A DNA stretch of 64,000 nt from Microvirga arsenatis (GCF_009910705.1 NZ_JAAAXJ010000002.1:1-64000); one strand, 5' to 3'; numbered from the stretch's first letter, positions 17,429 through 26,287 are shown. Numbers and translations: made by a program. The notes: generated by a model not told the origin, from the sequence alone.

Positions 17429-18310
17429 ATGACCGGTCCCCTGTTTCTTGGCCTCGATGGCGGCGGCACCAAGTGCCGGGCGCGGTTGCGCGATGCGCAG
17501 GGGAACCTGCTCGGGGAAGGCACAGGCGGACCATCCAACATCCGCATCGATCCGGACCTCTCCTGGACCTCCGTTCTCACCGCCTGCCGCGAAGCGCTGG
17601 CGCAGGCCGGTCTCGACGAGAGCAGCTTCGAGCGAATCCATGCCGGCATGGGAGCCGCCGGGGCGGGGCAGAGCAGCGCGGTGGAACGTTTCCTGGCCCG
17701 CTCCCATCCCTTCGCATCCTTCGGGATCGATACGGATGCGCACACCGCCTGGCTCGGCGCCTTCCATGGCGGCGACGGGGCGATCCTGATCGTCGGCACC
17801 GGCTCCTGCGGCTATGGCGGCGCAAGCGGCCGGTGCCACTACGTGGGCGGCTGGGGCTACGAGGTGTCCGACGAGGGCAGCGGCGCCTTCATCGGCCGCG
17901 AGCTCCTGCGTCGGGCGATCTGGGCTCATGACGGACGCACGCCCCCGACGCCGCTCTCGGACGCGGTTCTGGCCGATTTCAACAACGACCTCGAGGTTCT
18001 GGTGGATTGGGTCGGCAAGGCCCGTTCGAGCGATTACGGGCGCTATGCGCCGCTCGTCCTGCAGCATGCCGAACGGCGCGATCCCCTCGGCATGGCCATC
18101 GTCGCGGATGCGGCCGCCGGGCTGGCGACCATCGCCACGCGTCTGCTCGATCTCGGCGCTCCGACCCTTTGCCTGTTCGGCGGGCTGGCGGAGCCGCTGA
18201 GGCCCTGGCTTCCGCCTCCGGTGCAGAAGGTGATTGCAGAGCCTATCGCCGATGCCCTCGACGGCGCCATTCTGCTCGCCCGTTCGGCCCTGGCAGGGAG
18301 TCCCTCATGA
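17429..18310 (+). CDS. BadF/BadG/BcrA/BcrD-type sugar kinase, probable N-acetylglucosamine kinase
   Basis: A 293-residue actin-fold ATPase. Phosphate-1 loop FLGLDGGGTKCRARL lies at the N-terminus, phosphate-2 IVGTGSCGYGG near residue 113 and VSDEGSGAFIGRELLRR near 146. This fold includes mammalian GlcNAc kinase and bacterial GlcNAc/MurNAc kinases such as Clostridium MurK. Position as first gene of an operon with a GntR regulator, a SIS deaminase and NagA makes GlcNAc the likely substrate, giving GlcNAc-6-phosphate. The ATG at 17429 is chosen because the conserved region starts 5 residues later; longer in-frame starts run through the operator region. The stop overlaps the gntR start (ATGA). 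Confidence 0.82.
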   Translation: MTGPLFLGLDGGGTKCRARLRDAQGNLLGEGTGGPSNIRIDPDLSWTSVLTACREALAQAGLDESSFERIHAGMGAAGAGQSSAVERFLARSHPFASFGIDTDAHTAWLGAFHGGDGAILIVGTGSCGYGGASGRCHYVGGWGYEVSDEGSGAFIGRELLRRAIWAHDGRTPPTPLSDAVLADFNNDLEVLVDWVGKARSSDYGRYAPLVLQHAERRDPLGMAIVADAAAGLATIATRLLDLGAPTLCLFGGLAEPLRPWLPPPVQKVIAEPIADALDGAILLARSALAGSPS

Positions 18311-19092
18311 GCACGCAGCCCGGCGAGGCCCTGCCGCTTCTCCCCCTCGACGAGGGCAACCCCACGCCCCTCTACCTCCAGCTCCAGCAATCCATTGAGG
18401 ATGCGGTGCGCAAAGGCACCCTCAAGGCGGACGACGCCCTGCCGGGAGAGCGGGATCTGGCAAGGCAGCTCGGCATCTCGCGCGTCACCGTGCGCAAGGC
18501 CATCACGGGCCTCGTGCAGAAGGGCGTTCTCGTCCAGCGCTGGGGCTCGGGCACCTTCATCGCGCCGCAGATGCGTCTGGAGCAGCCCCTCTCCCGCCTG
18601 TCGAGCTTCACCGACGACATGTCGGCACGGGGCCTGAAATCATCGGCGGTGATGCTGAGCCAGTCGAAGGGGCCGGCTTCCACCGACGAACTCATGGCGC
18701 TGGGGCTCTCGCCGGGAGACCTGGTGAGCCGGGTCAACCGCCTGCGCCTGGCCAACGGCATTCCCATGGCCATCGAGAACGCAGTGATACCGTCGCGCGT
18801 TCTGCCCGATCCATCGCTCGTCAAGCAGTCGCTCTACGCGGTGCTGCATGAGAACGGCTTCATGCCAGTTCGCGCCCTGCAGCGCCTCCATGCGGTTCTC
18901 CTGAATGAGGAACAGGCGTCCCTGCTCGGCGTTCCGCCCCAGAGCCCTGCGCTCTACATCGAACGCCGCTCGTTTACCGCAGCGGGCGAAGTGGTCGAGT
19001 TCACCGCCTCCTACTACCGGGGCGACGCCTATGATTTCGTGGCCGAGCTGACCATCAGCCAGCCCGAACGGATGCACAACGATGATGCCTGA
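18307..19092 (+). CDS. GntR-family (HutC/UTRA) transcriptional regulator, probable amino-sugar repressor
   Basis: A 261-residue regulator with an N-terminal winged helix (PLYLQLQQSIEDAVRKGTL, then LPGERDLARQLGISRVTVRKA around residues 48-67) and a C-terminal UTRA effector domain (LSRLSSFTDDMSARGL to SYYRGDAYDFVAEL). HutC-subfamily members NagR (Bacillus) and DasR (Streptomyces) sense phosphorylated amino sugars and bind sites built from TGGT-containing half-sites. It lies between a GlcNAc kinase and a deaminase with overlapping start and stop codons, so control of this locus is the natural role. Candidate operators are at 17307, 25117-25170 and 27384-27420. Confidence 0.9.
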   Translation: MSTQPGEALPLLPLDEGNPTPLYLQLQQSIEDAVRKGTLKADDALPGERDLARQLGISRVTVRKAITGLVQKGVLVQRWGSGTFIAPQMRLEQPLSRLSSFTDDMSARGLKSSAVMLSQSKGPASTDELMALGLSPGDLVSRVNRLRLANGIPMAIENAVIPSRVLPDPSLVKQSLYAVLHENGFMPVRALQRLHAVLLNEEQASLLGVPPQSPALYIERRSFTAAGEVVEFTASYYRGDAYDFVAELTISQPERMHNDDA

Positions 19093-20137
19093 CGACAACA
19101 GCACCACCTCCACCGACACGGCCATGCTGCGCGAGGCGCAGGAGGCGCCTCAGGTGGTCGCATCCCTTCTCGAACGCAATGCTCCGCTCTGCCGTGATCT
19201 GGGCGAACGCCTGCGCGCATCCTCGCCGCCTTTCGCCGTCACCTGCGCGCGGGGCAGCTCGGACAATGCAGCCACCTTCGTCAAGTACCTGCTGGAGATC
19301 CATTCCGGACTGGTGACCGCGTCCGTCGGCCCTTCGGTGACCTCTGTCTACGAAGCCCGCCCGCGCATGCGCGATGCGCTCTTCCTCGCGGTTTCGCAAT
19401 CGGGCCGCAGCCCGGACATCCTCAACTTAGCCCAGGCCGGCCGTGACGACGGCGCGCTCACGGTCGCGCTCGTCAACGACACCGCTTCGCCGCTGGCCTC
19501 CACCTGCGAGGTGGTGCTGCCGCTCCACGCGGGCCCGGAAAAAAGTGTCGCCGCCACCAAGTCCTTCATCGCGGCGCTCGCCGCCGGCCTGCAGCTCGTC
19601 GCGCACTGGTCGCAGGACCAGGCATTGCTCAATGCCCTCGACACCCTGCCGGATGTGCTGGCGAAGGCAGCCGCCGCCGATTGGTCGGCCGCGCTGCCTC
19701 TCCTGTCGGATGCGGACAATCTGTTCGTCGTCGGTCGCGGCGTCGGCTTTGCCGTGGCACAGGAAGCGGCGCTCAAGATGAAGGAAACCTCCGGCATCCA
19801 TGCGGAGGCCATGAGCGCGGCCGAGCTGATGCACGGTCCCTGGACGCTCGCGGGAGATCGCTTCCCGATCATGGTGCTCAGCCAGCAGGACGAGACCTTA
19901 AGCGGCGTGAGCGACCTCGTGACGAAGCTCAACGACCAGGGCGTTCCCGTGGTCGTAGCCGGCGCGGCGGAAGGACCTGCCGCCGTCATGCTGCCTGCCG
20001 CGACGGAGGTGCACCCCTATCTGGCACCGATTGCCCTCATCCAGAGCTTCTATCCACTCGTCAATGCGATTGCCCTGGCGCGCGGACGCAACCCCGACAG
20101 CCCGCCGCGGCTGCGCAAGGTGACGGAGACCGTCTGA
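19082..20137 (+). CDS. SIS-domain glucosamine-6-phosphate deaminase (NagB-II type)
   Basis: A 351-residue protein with two sugar-isomerase (SIS) domains, like the C-terminal half of GlmS but without the glutaminase domain. Motifs: TCARGSSDNAATFVKYLLE near residue 54, AVSQSGRSPDILN near 102, and in the second domain VVGRGVGFAVAQEAALKMKE near 217 with HAEAMSAAELMHGP near 240. NagB-II enzymes convert glucosamine-6-P to fructose-6-P and ammonia and replace classical NagB in many alpha- and gammaproteobacteria. It overlaps the end of gntR and its stop shares one base with the nagA start (TGATG), so coupling is tight. ATGs at 19082 and 19085 are equally possible starts. Confidence 0.88.
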   Translation: MMPDDNSTTSTDTAMLREAQEAPQVVASLLERNAPLCRDLGERLRASSPPFAVTCARGSSDNAATFVKYLLEIHSGLVTASVGPSVTSVYEARPRMRDALFLAVSQSGRSPDILNLAQAGRDDGALTVALVNDTASPLASTCEVVLPLHAGPEKSVAATKSFIAALAAGLQLVAHWSQDQALLNALDTLPDVLAKAAAADWSAALPLLSDADNLFVVGRGVGFAVAQEAALKMKETSGIHAEAMSAAELMHGPWTLAGDRFPIMVLSQQDETLSGVSDLVTKLNDQGVPVVVAGAAEGPAAVMLPAATEVHPYLAPIALIQSFYPLVNAIALARGRNPDSPPRLRKVTETV

Positions 20138-21270
20138 TGGCCTTTGCGCTCACCGGAGCCCGCATCTTCGACGGGTCGCACCTGCTCGACGGCCGCGCCG
20201 TCGTGGTCGAGAACGGCCGCATCCTTGCCGTGCCGGGCGAGAGCGACCTCGGCACGGGCATCGAGCGCCGCAGGGTCGAGGGCCTCCTGGCTCCCGGCTT
20301 CATCGACGTGCAGGTGAATGGGGGCGGCGGTGCCCTCTACAACGATGTCCGCACCGTCGAGGGCATCCGGATCATCGCTCAGGCGCACCGGGCCTATGGC
20401 ACCGTCGGCCTGCTGCCGACCTTCATCACCGACACCCGCGAGGCGATGGCGGAAGCGGTCGAGGCCATGCGCGCCGCGCTCGCCGAGAAAGTCCCCGGCG
20501 TGCTCGGCATCCATCTGGAGGGCCCCTTCATCAGCCCCGAACGCAAGGGCGTTCACAATCCCGCCTTCATGCGCCCGATGGAGGACGAGGACATCGCGAT
20601 CATGACCTCGCTCGCGGAGGGGCGTACCGTGGTGACTCTGGCTCCGGAGCGCAACAGCATGGAAGCCATCGCGCGGCTTGCCTCTGCCGGCGTGCTTGTC
20701 TGCGCAGGCCATACGGCGGGCGACTACGATGTGGTGATGGAGGCGATCCGCCACGGCCTGCGCGGCTTCACGCATCTCTACAATGCGATGCCGCCGCTGG
20801 CGGGACGCGATCCCGGCCCTGTGGGCGCGGCCCTCGACAGCCGGAACACCTGGTGCGGCCTCATCGTGGACGGGCACCATGTGAGCGATGCCGCGCTGAG
20901 GGCAGCCATCGCCGCCAAGGGTACGGAGCGGATGATGCTCGTCACGGATGCCATGTCGGTGACGGGAACCGATCTCGCCGGTTTCGATCTCCATGGCCGC
21001 CGGATCCATCGCAAGGATGGCCGGCTCACCACTGAGGACGGAACGCTTGCAGGCTCCGACCTCGACATGGCGAGCGCCGTACGCAACAGCGTGAATCGGC
21101 TGGGTCTCGCCCTGCCCGACGCGCTGCGGATGGCATCCCTCGTTCCTGCCGCGTTCCTGAAGCTCGATCACGAGCTCGGGCGCATCGCGCCCGGATACCG
21201 GGCAAGCCTCGTTCTCCTCGACGATGCGCTGCAGGTGCAGGAAACCTGGATCGACGGCCGCAGCGACTGA
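20137..21270 (+). CDS. nagA: N-acetylglucosamine-6-phosphate deacetylase
   Basis: A 377-residue amidohydrolase of the usual NagA length. It has HLEGPFISPERKGVHNP (metal-binding Glu near residue 127), AGHTAGDYD and GFTHLYNAMPPL (metal His residues near 190 and 211), the substrate loop VDGHHVSD and the catalytic Asp in VTDAMSVTG. It removes acetate from GlcNAc-6-P to give glucosamine-6-P for the deaminase just upstream. It is the last gene of the four-gene operon; its stop lies 5 nt from the stop of the convergent GNAT gene, with no room for a terminator. Confidence 0.95.
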   Translation: MAFALTGARIFDGSHLLDGRAVVVENGRILAVPGESDLGTGIERRRVEGLLAPGFIDVQVNGGGGALYNDVRTVEGIRIIAQAHRAYGTVGLLPTFITDTREAMAEAVEAMRAALAEKVPGVLGIHLEGPFISPERKGVHNPAFMRPMEDEDIAIMTSLAEGRTVVTLAPERNSMEAIARLASAGVLVCAGHTAGDYDVVMEAIRHGLRGFTHLYNAMPPLAGRDPGPVGAALDSRNTWCGLIVDGHHVSDAALRAAIAAKGTERMMLVTDAMSVTGTDLAGFDLHGRRIHRKDGRLTTEDGTLAGSDLDMASAVRNSVNRLGLALPDALRMASLVPAAFLKLDHELGRIAPGYRASLVLLDDALQVQETWIDGRSD

Positions 21271-21275
21271 GCGGG

Positions 21276-21713
21276 TCAGTCCTTCGCGTAGAGGACGAAG
21301 CTGCGGCTTCGTCCTGCGAATTCCCGGTCGTATTCCCGCACAACATGCCAGCCGTGGCGCTCGTAGAAGCGGCGGGCGCCGTGGTTGTCGCGGAAGCATT
21401 CGAGGCTGCGGGCTCCGCGTTTCTCCGCCTCGCGCAGCAGCAGCGCGCCCCCGCCTCTGCCTGTGGCATCCGGATCCATGAACAGCATGTCGATATGACC
21501 GTCCGTCATGAGGAGGAAGCCGGCAAGCCCGTCATCCGAGCAGGCGACCAGCATGCGCTCCCATGCGTGAGCGAACCGCCCCGTGAAATAGACGATGTCC
21601 CGATCCTCCAGCACCTCCTCTTCCAGGATGCTGGCGAAGGCCAGACGGTAGGAGGCTTGCGCGATACCGGCGAGGCGGAGAACATCGTCGGGCTGCGCTG
21701 GCCTGACGATCAC
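21276..21713 (-). CDS. GNAT-family N-acetyltransferase coupled to the peptide/muropeptide importer
   Basis: A 145-residue GNAT fold. VIVRPAQPDD starts the protein, LFMDPDATGRGGGALLL near residue 77 is the acetyl-CoA-binding motif (R-G-x-G-type), and CFRDNHGARRFYERHGW near 105 is the usual C-terminal part. I place the start at GTG 21713, which overlaps the stop of the DppC-like permease as GTGA and has GAGGGG upstream. Longer ATG starts run inside the permease gene. The coupling puts it in the importer operon, so it may acetylate an imported amino sugar or peptide. This is inference; GNAT substrates cannot be read from sequence. Confidence 0.78.
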   Translation of the reverse strand: MIVRPAQPDDVLRLAGIAQASYRLAFASILEEEVLEDRDIVYFTGRFAHAWERMLVACSDDGLAGFLLMTDGHIDMLFMDPDATGRGGGALLLREAEKRGARSLECFRDNHGARRFYERHGWHVVREYDREFAGRSRSFVLYAKD

Positions 21714-22534
21714 GGTTGGCCCCTCAGGCGCGGGTCGAGAGTGTCGCGCAGGGCGTCCCCCAGGAGGTTGAAGCCGAAGGACAGGAACAGGATGGCGAAG
21801 CCTGCGAAGACCGCGCTCCACGGCGAGAGCATGAGGAAGTTGCGGCCTTCCGACAGCATGAGGCCGAGGGAGGGCGTCGGCGGCTGCGTGCCGAGCCCGA
21901 GGAACGAGAGCGAGGCCTCCACCAGGATCGCGGCGGAGAGAAGCAGGCTCGTCTGGACCAGGATGACCGAGGCAAGGTTGGGCAAAATATGCAGGAAGAT
22001 GATGCGCGCATCCGATGCGCCGATGGCGCGCGCACCTGCAACGTATTCGCTCTCGCAGAGCACCAGCGCCGGGCCGCGCAGGAGCCGGGCGAAGATCGGC
22101 GTGTAGACGATGGCGATGGCCGCCGCTGCGCTGTAGGTGTGCGGCCCCAGAACTGCGATGATGCCGATGGCCAGCAGCATCACCGGGAAGGCGAAGAGCA
22201 CGTCCATGATGCGCATGATGATCCGGTCGAGCCAGCCTCGGTAGTAGGCGGCGACGAGCCCAAGCGCGCCGCCGCCGAGGAGCGCGATGCCCACCGCTAG
22301 CAGGCAGGCGATGAGGGACGTGCGGTAGCCGTAGAGGATGCGGGTGAGCACGTCGCGGCCAAGTTGGTCGGTGCCGAACCAGTTGAGCTCGGAGGGCGCC
22401 CGCAGGCGCCTCGCAACGCTCTGGGCCATCGGGTCGTAGGGCGCGAAGAGCGGCGCGCCGAGAGCCAGCACGATCTGGACCGCCACCAGGACGACGGCGA
22501 AGGTCAGAAGCTTGTTCCTCGCGAGGCGCTGCAC
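21710..22534 (-). CDS. ABC transporter permease, DppC/OppC type
   Basis: A 274-residue inner-membrane permease with an N-terminal helix (LLTFAVVLVAVQIVLALG), the OppC-type sequence FGTDQLGRDVLTRILYGYRTS near residue 53, and the EAA loop EYVAGARAIGASDARIIFLHILPN near 170 that contacts the ATPase. About six membrane segments are present. It follows the DppB-like gene by 4 nt. With the binding protein upstream it forms an oligopeptide-class importer. No ATP-binding subunit is encoded next to it. Its location inside an amino-sugar/muropeptide locus suggests import of muropeptides or related glycopeptides. Confidence 0.9.
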   Translation of the reverse strand: MQRLARNKLLTFAVVLVAVQIVLALGAPLFAPYDPMAQSVARRLRAPSELNWFGTDQLGRDVLTRILYGYRTSLIACLLAVGIALLGGGALGLVAAYYRGWLDRIIMRIMDVLFAFPVMLLAIGIIAVLGPHTYSAAAAIAIVYTPIFARLLRGPALVLCESEYVAGARAIGASDARIIFLHILPNLASVILVQTSLLLSAAILVEASLSFLGLGTQPPTPSLGLMLSEGRNFLMLSPWSAVFAGFAILFLSFGFNLLGDALRDTLDPRLRGQP

Positions 22535-22538
22535 GGCT

Positions 22539-23486
22539 CTAGGCTCTCACACGGGGGTCGACGACGATGTAGAGCATGTCGACGAGGAAGTTCACGAGGA
22601 CGAAACCCGCCGTCACTACCAGAATGGTGGCCTGGATCAGCGGGTAGTTGCGCTCGGCGATGGCACCCAGGATCAGGCGGCCAAGACCCGGAATGGCGAA
22701 GACCTGCTCGACCACGATGGCCCCGCCGAGCAGATAGCCCGTCATGATGCCGACGCTGGTGAGAAACGGGATCAGCGCGTTGCGCAGGGCATGCTTGTAC
22801 ACGACCGTGCGCTCGGCGAGGCCCTTGGCACGGGCGGTGCGGACGTAGTCCTGCCCCAGCGCATCGAGCATGGCCGAGCGCACGAGGCGGGAGAGATTGG
22901 CGAGGATCGGCAGGGCCAGCGCCAGCGACGGCAGCAGCATGCGCTGCAGGTTTCCGACGGGATCCTCCGAGAACGGCACGTAACCGAGGGACGCGAAGCC
23001 CGGGGCCCAGGCGGAGAGCAGCAGGATCAGCACGATGCCGAGCCAGAAGGAGGGGATCGTCAGCCCGGCGATGGCGCTCACGCGCATCGCCACGTCCGCC
23101 GCGCCGCCACGGGTCTGCGCCATCAGGCAACCCACCGGCACGGCGAGCACCGCCCCGATGAGAAGCGAGAGGAAGGTGAGTTCCAACGTGGGCCACAGAT
23201 GCAGCAGGATCTCGGCGGCCACGGGTCGACCCGTCCAGAGAGAGGTGCCGAAGTCGCCACGCAAAGCCGCGCCGGCCCAGAGGAGATACTGCTCCACGAT
23301 GGGGCGGTCGAGCCCGACGCGCCGGTTGAGCTCCGCCATGCGTTCGGGCGTGATCTCGGTGTTCGCACCCAGCATGATCGCCACCGCGTCGCCGGGGATG
23401 AGGCGGATCATCAGGAACACGATGACCGACACGCCGAAGAGAACGATGACGAGATCGATCAGGCGCGCGAGCAGAACTCGGTTCAT
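22539..23486 (-). CDS. ABC transporter permease, DppB/OppB type
   Basis: A 315-residue permease beginning MNRVLLARLIDLVIVLFGVS, with the OppB-type FLMIRLIPGDAVAIMLG near residue 25 and the EAA loop YVRTARAKGLAERTVVYKHALRN near 205. Six membrane helices are apparent. It is the partner of the downstream DppC-like permease. It starts 62 nt after the binding-protein stop; a strong stem-loop lies in that gap, which would reduce permease expression relative to the binding protein. Confidence 0.92.
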   Translation of the reverse strand: MNRVLLARLIDLVIVLFGVSVIVFLMIRLIPGDAVAIMLGANTEITPERMAELNRRVGLDRPIVEQYLLWAGAALRGDFGTSLWTGRPVAAEILLHLWPTLELTFLSLLIGAVLAVPVGCLMAQTRGGAADVAMRVSAIAGLTIPSFWLGIVLILLLSAWAPGFASLGYVPFSEDPVGNLQRMLLPSLALALPILANLSRLVRSAMLDALGQDYVRTARAKGLAERTVVYKHALRNALIPFLTSVGIMTGYLLGGAIVVEQVFAIPGLGRLILGAIAERNYPLIQATILVVTAGFVLVNFLVDMLYIVVDPRVRA

Positions 23487-23497
23487 GCGGAGGGCTC

Positions 23498-23534
23498 TTC
23501 AAAAAGGCAACCGGCGCCGCTTGGGCGGCGCCGG
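23498..23534 (-). terminator. Stem-loop between binding-protein and permease genes (attenuating terminator or mRNA stabiliser)
   Basis: CCGGCGCCGC (23511-23520) and its exact complement GCGGCGCCGG (23525-23534) form a 10-bp stem with a 4-nt loop. On the minus strand it is followed by TTGCCTTTTTGAA. Such structures commonly let most transcripts stop after the abundantly needed periplasmic binding protein. Confidence 0.7.
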
Positions 23535-23548
23535 GGCCATGGACGGCC

Positions 23549-25048
23549 TTAGTGGGAGGCGTTGCGAAGCAGCATCAGCGAGCGGTTCGGCATCACGTCA
23601 TAACCCTGGAGCTTGGTGTTCATGGCCGAGAACAGAGTGCCGTAGGTCAGGTGGGCCACGGGCCCCGAGCAGGCGAGCTTCTGCTGCACCTTGTCATACG
23701 CCGCCTTGCGCGCCGCCTGGTCCTGCTGGGTGCGGGCCTGGTCGAGCAGACCGTCGATCTCCGCGTCCGAGTACTTGAACACGTTGGTCGAACCGCCGGT
23801 GCGGAAGGTGCGGTAGAAGTAATCGTCCGGATCGGGCTGGCCGGCATTGATCGAGGCGAACATGTCGAAGTTGCTGTTGCGCCAATCCTGAATGAACTGG
23901 CCCTGCTCCTGGTTGACCAACTCGACCTTGAAGCCTGCCTTGTTCAGCTGCTCCTGCACCACCTGGGCGATGTCCTTCACGTCCTGGCGCGGCAGCACCT
24001 TCAGGGTGACGGCGACCGGCGTCGCGACGCCCGCCTCCTTCAGCAGGGCCTGCGCCTTCGCGACATCGGACTTGTAGCAGGCGAACTGATTGACGTTGAG
24101 CGCCCAGGACTTGAGGGCCGGCGAGAGCGGGCCGCCCGGAACGCCGGCGCCGAAGAGCGCCGCATCCACGATCTCCTGACGGTTGATCGCATAGTTCACC
24201 GCCTCGCGCACCTTCGGGTTGTCGAAGGGCGGCTTCGACACGTTCATGCCGATGAGCGTGTAGGCGAGATCCATGGTCTCGGCGAGCTTCACGTTCGGCT
24301 TGCCCTTGAGCTGCAGGGCCGTGGCCGCATCGATGTTGGGCAGGAGCGCATATTGCCCGTTCGTCAGCCCCACCTGTCGCGTCGCCGATTCCGGCACGAT
24401 GTTGAACTTGAGGCCGGCAAGCTTCGGCAGGCCCTTCTCCCAATAAGCCTCGTTCTTGGTGAGCAGGATGAAGCCGTTGGGCTGCCATTCCTGGAACTTG
24501 AACGGGCCTGTACCGACCGGGGCTTTCTGCAGGGCGTCCTTGTTCGCCTCCATGGCGCTCGGCACGATGGCGATGGTGGCAAGCGACGACAGGAGCGCCG
24601 CGGAGGGCTCCTTCAGCTTCAGCTCCACCGTCTGGGGATCGACCGCATTCGCGCTCTCCACCGCCGAGAGCCGGCTCGCCAGCGGGGAGGCGATGTCCTT
24701 GCTCTGCACGCGCTTGATGGAGGCCACCACGTCTTCCGCGTTCATGTCGGAGCCGTCGTGGAATTTCACGTTCGCGCGCAGCTTGAAGGTGTAGGTCTTG
24801 CCGTCCGCCGAGGCGGTCCAGGACTCCGCGAGACCGGGGATGATCTTGAGATCCTTGTCGATGGCGGTGAGGCCCTCATAGATGTTGCCGTTCACCACCA
24901 TGAAGCTCGGAAATGCCGTGATGAGGTGCGGGTCGAGGCCCGTGGGGCTGTTGTCCGCTCCGATCTCCAGAACCTGAGCCGAGGCGGAGGCCATCGCCGC
25001 CATCAAGAAACCTGCACCCACTACCGTGCGCAGTGCTGATCGGACCAT
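23549..25048 (-). CDS. ABC transporter substrate-binding protein, family 5 (peptide/muropeptide)
   Basis: A 499-residue secreted protein. MVRSALRTVVGAGFLMAAMA forms the signal peptide, with cleavage after ASA (residues about 22-24). The mature part has the family 5 opening EIGADNSPTGLDPHLI, GLAESWTASADGKTYTFKLR and GTGPFKFQEW. Family 5 proteins bind peptides; members such as MppA bind murein peptide, and YepA serves a muropeptide importer. GGGAG upstream fixes the start at 25048. Its promoter shares the 141-nt divergent region with anmK, which contains TGGTATGAG and TGGTCC-type half-sites. Ligand specificity is inferred only from this neighbourhood. Confidence 0.9.
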   Translation of the reverse strand: MVRSALRTVVGAGFLMAAMASASAQVLEIGADNSPTGLDPHLITAFPSFMVVNGNIYEGLTAIDKDLKIIPGLAESWTASADGKTYTFKLRANVKFHDGSDMNAEDVVASIKRVQSKDIASPLASRLSAVESANAVDPQTVELKLKEPSAALLSSLATIAIVPSAMEANKDALQKAPVGTGPFKFQEWQPNGFILLTKNEAYWEKGLPKLAGLKFNIVPESATRQVGLTNGQYALLPNIDAATALQLKGKPNVKLAETMDLAYTLIGMNVSKPPFDNPKVREAVNYAINRQEIVDAALFGAGVPGGPLSPALKSWALNVNQFACYKSDVAKAQALLKEAGVATPVAVTLKVLPRQDVKDIAQVVQEQLNKAGFKVELVNQEQGQFIQDWRNSNFDMFASINAGQPDPDDYFYRTFRTGGSTNVFKYSDAEIDGLLDQARTQQDQAARKAAYDKVQQKLACSGPVAHLTYGTLFSAMNTKLQGYDVMPNRSLMLLRNASH

Positions 25049-25116
25049 GTTTTTTATCTCCCTTGGAAGCCGCTCCGGATTTATAGGCCATCCCTGCGGA
25101 CCTGTCATGATCCAAT

Positions 25117-25170
25117 CTCATACCACTCTGGACCGCGCTTCCGGCTGTGCTATGGTCCAAAGTCAGACCA
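25117..25170. promoter_or_regulatory. Candidate GntR operators in the divergent binding-protein/anmK promoter region
   Basis: CTCATACCA (25117-25125) is the reverse complement of TGGTATGAG, the same half-site as in the palindrome at 17307. Nearer anmK, TGGTC (25153-25157) and GACCA (25166-25170) form an inverted pair 8 nt apart, ending 19 nt before the anmK ATG, where a bound repressor would block transcription. TCTGGACC at 25127 adds another TGGTCC-like copy in reverse. Confidence 0.45.
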
Positions 25171-25189
25171 GCCCCTCCCGGAGAGACCG

Positions 25190-26287
25190 ATGTCGGAACG
25201 TCACCCTGTCAGAGCCATCGGCGTGATCAGCGGCACGTCGATGGACGGCATCGACGTCTCCATCGTGGAAACCGACGGCGACACGATGGTCAGGCCGGGG
25301 CCGGGGCACACCTATGCCTATCCGGACGACTTGAGAAAAACGCTGCAGGCTCTCATCGCGGAACCGGCGCGGGCGCAAAGCGAACCGCTCGAGGATCTAG
25401 AGCGGGCAGTCACGGACGCCCATATTTCGGCCATCCGGCGCTTCATGGCGGATGCCGGCATCGCCGCAACGGAGGTGAGCCTCATCGGCTTCCACGGCCA
25501 GACGGTCTATCACCGGCCGGAGATCCGCTTCACCCGACAGCTCGGCATCGGTGCGCAGGTGGCGCAGGATCTCGGCATCGACACGGTGGACCGCTTCCGC
25601 CATGCGGACGTGGCCTCGGGGGGCGAAGGCGCTCCTTTCGTACCGCTCTATCACCGGGCGCTTGCAAGCCGCCTCGCGCAGCCAGTCATGATCCTCAATC
25701 TCGGCGGGGTCGGGAACGTCACCTATATCGACGGCGACGTGGTGATCGCCTTCGACACCGGCCCGGCCAGCGCCCTGCTCGATGATTTCGTGCTCCGCCG
25801 CCGGGGCTTGAGCTTCGACCAGAACGGACAATTGGCGGCATCGGGCAAGGCGGACGAGAGCCTCGTAAGAGAGTTCATGACCAATCCCTATTTCGACCGT
25901 CCCGCGCCGAAGTCGCTCGATCGCCAGGATTTTCACGCCCGCGCCAAGAGTGTGGAAGCCCTCTCCGACGCCGACGGCGCGGCGACGCTCGCGGAATTCA
26001 CCGTGCGATCCGTCGTTGCGTCTCTGCGCCATGTTCCCCGGGCGCCGCAGCGCTGGCTCGTGACCGGCGGCGGGCGGCGCAACGGGCATTTCATGCGGCG
26101 CCTGCAAGAGGAGCTGCGCGTCGCCGTCGATCCGGTGGAGGCCGTGGGCTGGGACGGCGACTTCCTGGAGGCGCAGGCCTTCGGCTACCTCGCCGTGCGA
26201 TCGACGCTCGGGCTTCCCCTGAGCCTTCCGACGACGACGGGCGTGCCCCATCCCATGCCCGGGGGCGAGCTGCACCGGGCCGCGTGA
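25190..26287 (+). CDS. anmK: Anhydro-N-acetylmuramic acid kinase
   Basis: A 365-residue enzyme of the ASKHA fold and typical AnmK length. It has GVISGTSMDGIDVSI at residues 11-25, GFHGQTVYHRP near 101, a glycine-rich LNLGGVGNVTYI near 171 and FDTGPASALLDD near 190. AnmK hydrates and phosphorylates 1,6-anhydroMurNAc, released during peptidoglycan turnover, to MurNAc-6-phosphate, which MurQ then uses. GGAGAG 4-9 nt upstream confirms the start. The last codons overlap the next gene (GTGA), tying AnmK to a probable muramyl amidase. Confidence 0.96.
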   Translation: MSERHPVRAIGVISGTSMDGIDVSIVETDGDTMVRPGPGHTYAYPDDLRKTLQALIAEPARAQSEPLEDLERAVTDAHISAIRRFMADAGIAATEVSLIGFHGQTVYHRPEIRFTRQLGIGAQVAQDLGIDTVDRFRHADVASGGEGAPFVPLYHRALASRLAQPVMILNLGGVGNVTYIDGDVVIAFDTGPASALLDDFVLRRRGLSFDQNGQLAASGKADESLVREFMTNPYFDRPAPKSLDRQDFHARAKSVEALSDADGAATLAEFTVRSVVASLRHVPRAPQRWLVTGGGRRNGHFMRRLQEELRVAVDPVEAVGWDGDFLEAQAFGYLAVRSTLGLPLSLPTTTGVPHPMPGGELHRAA

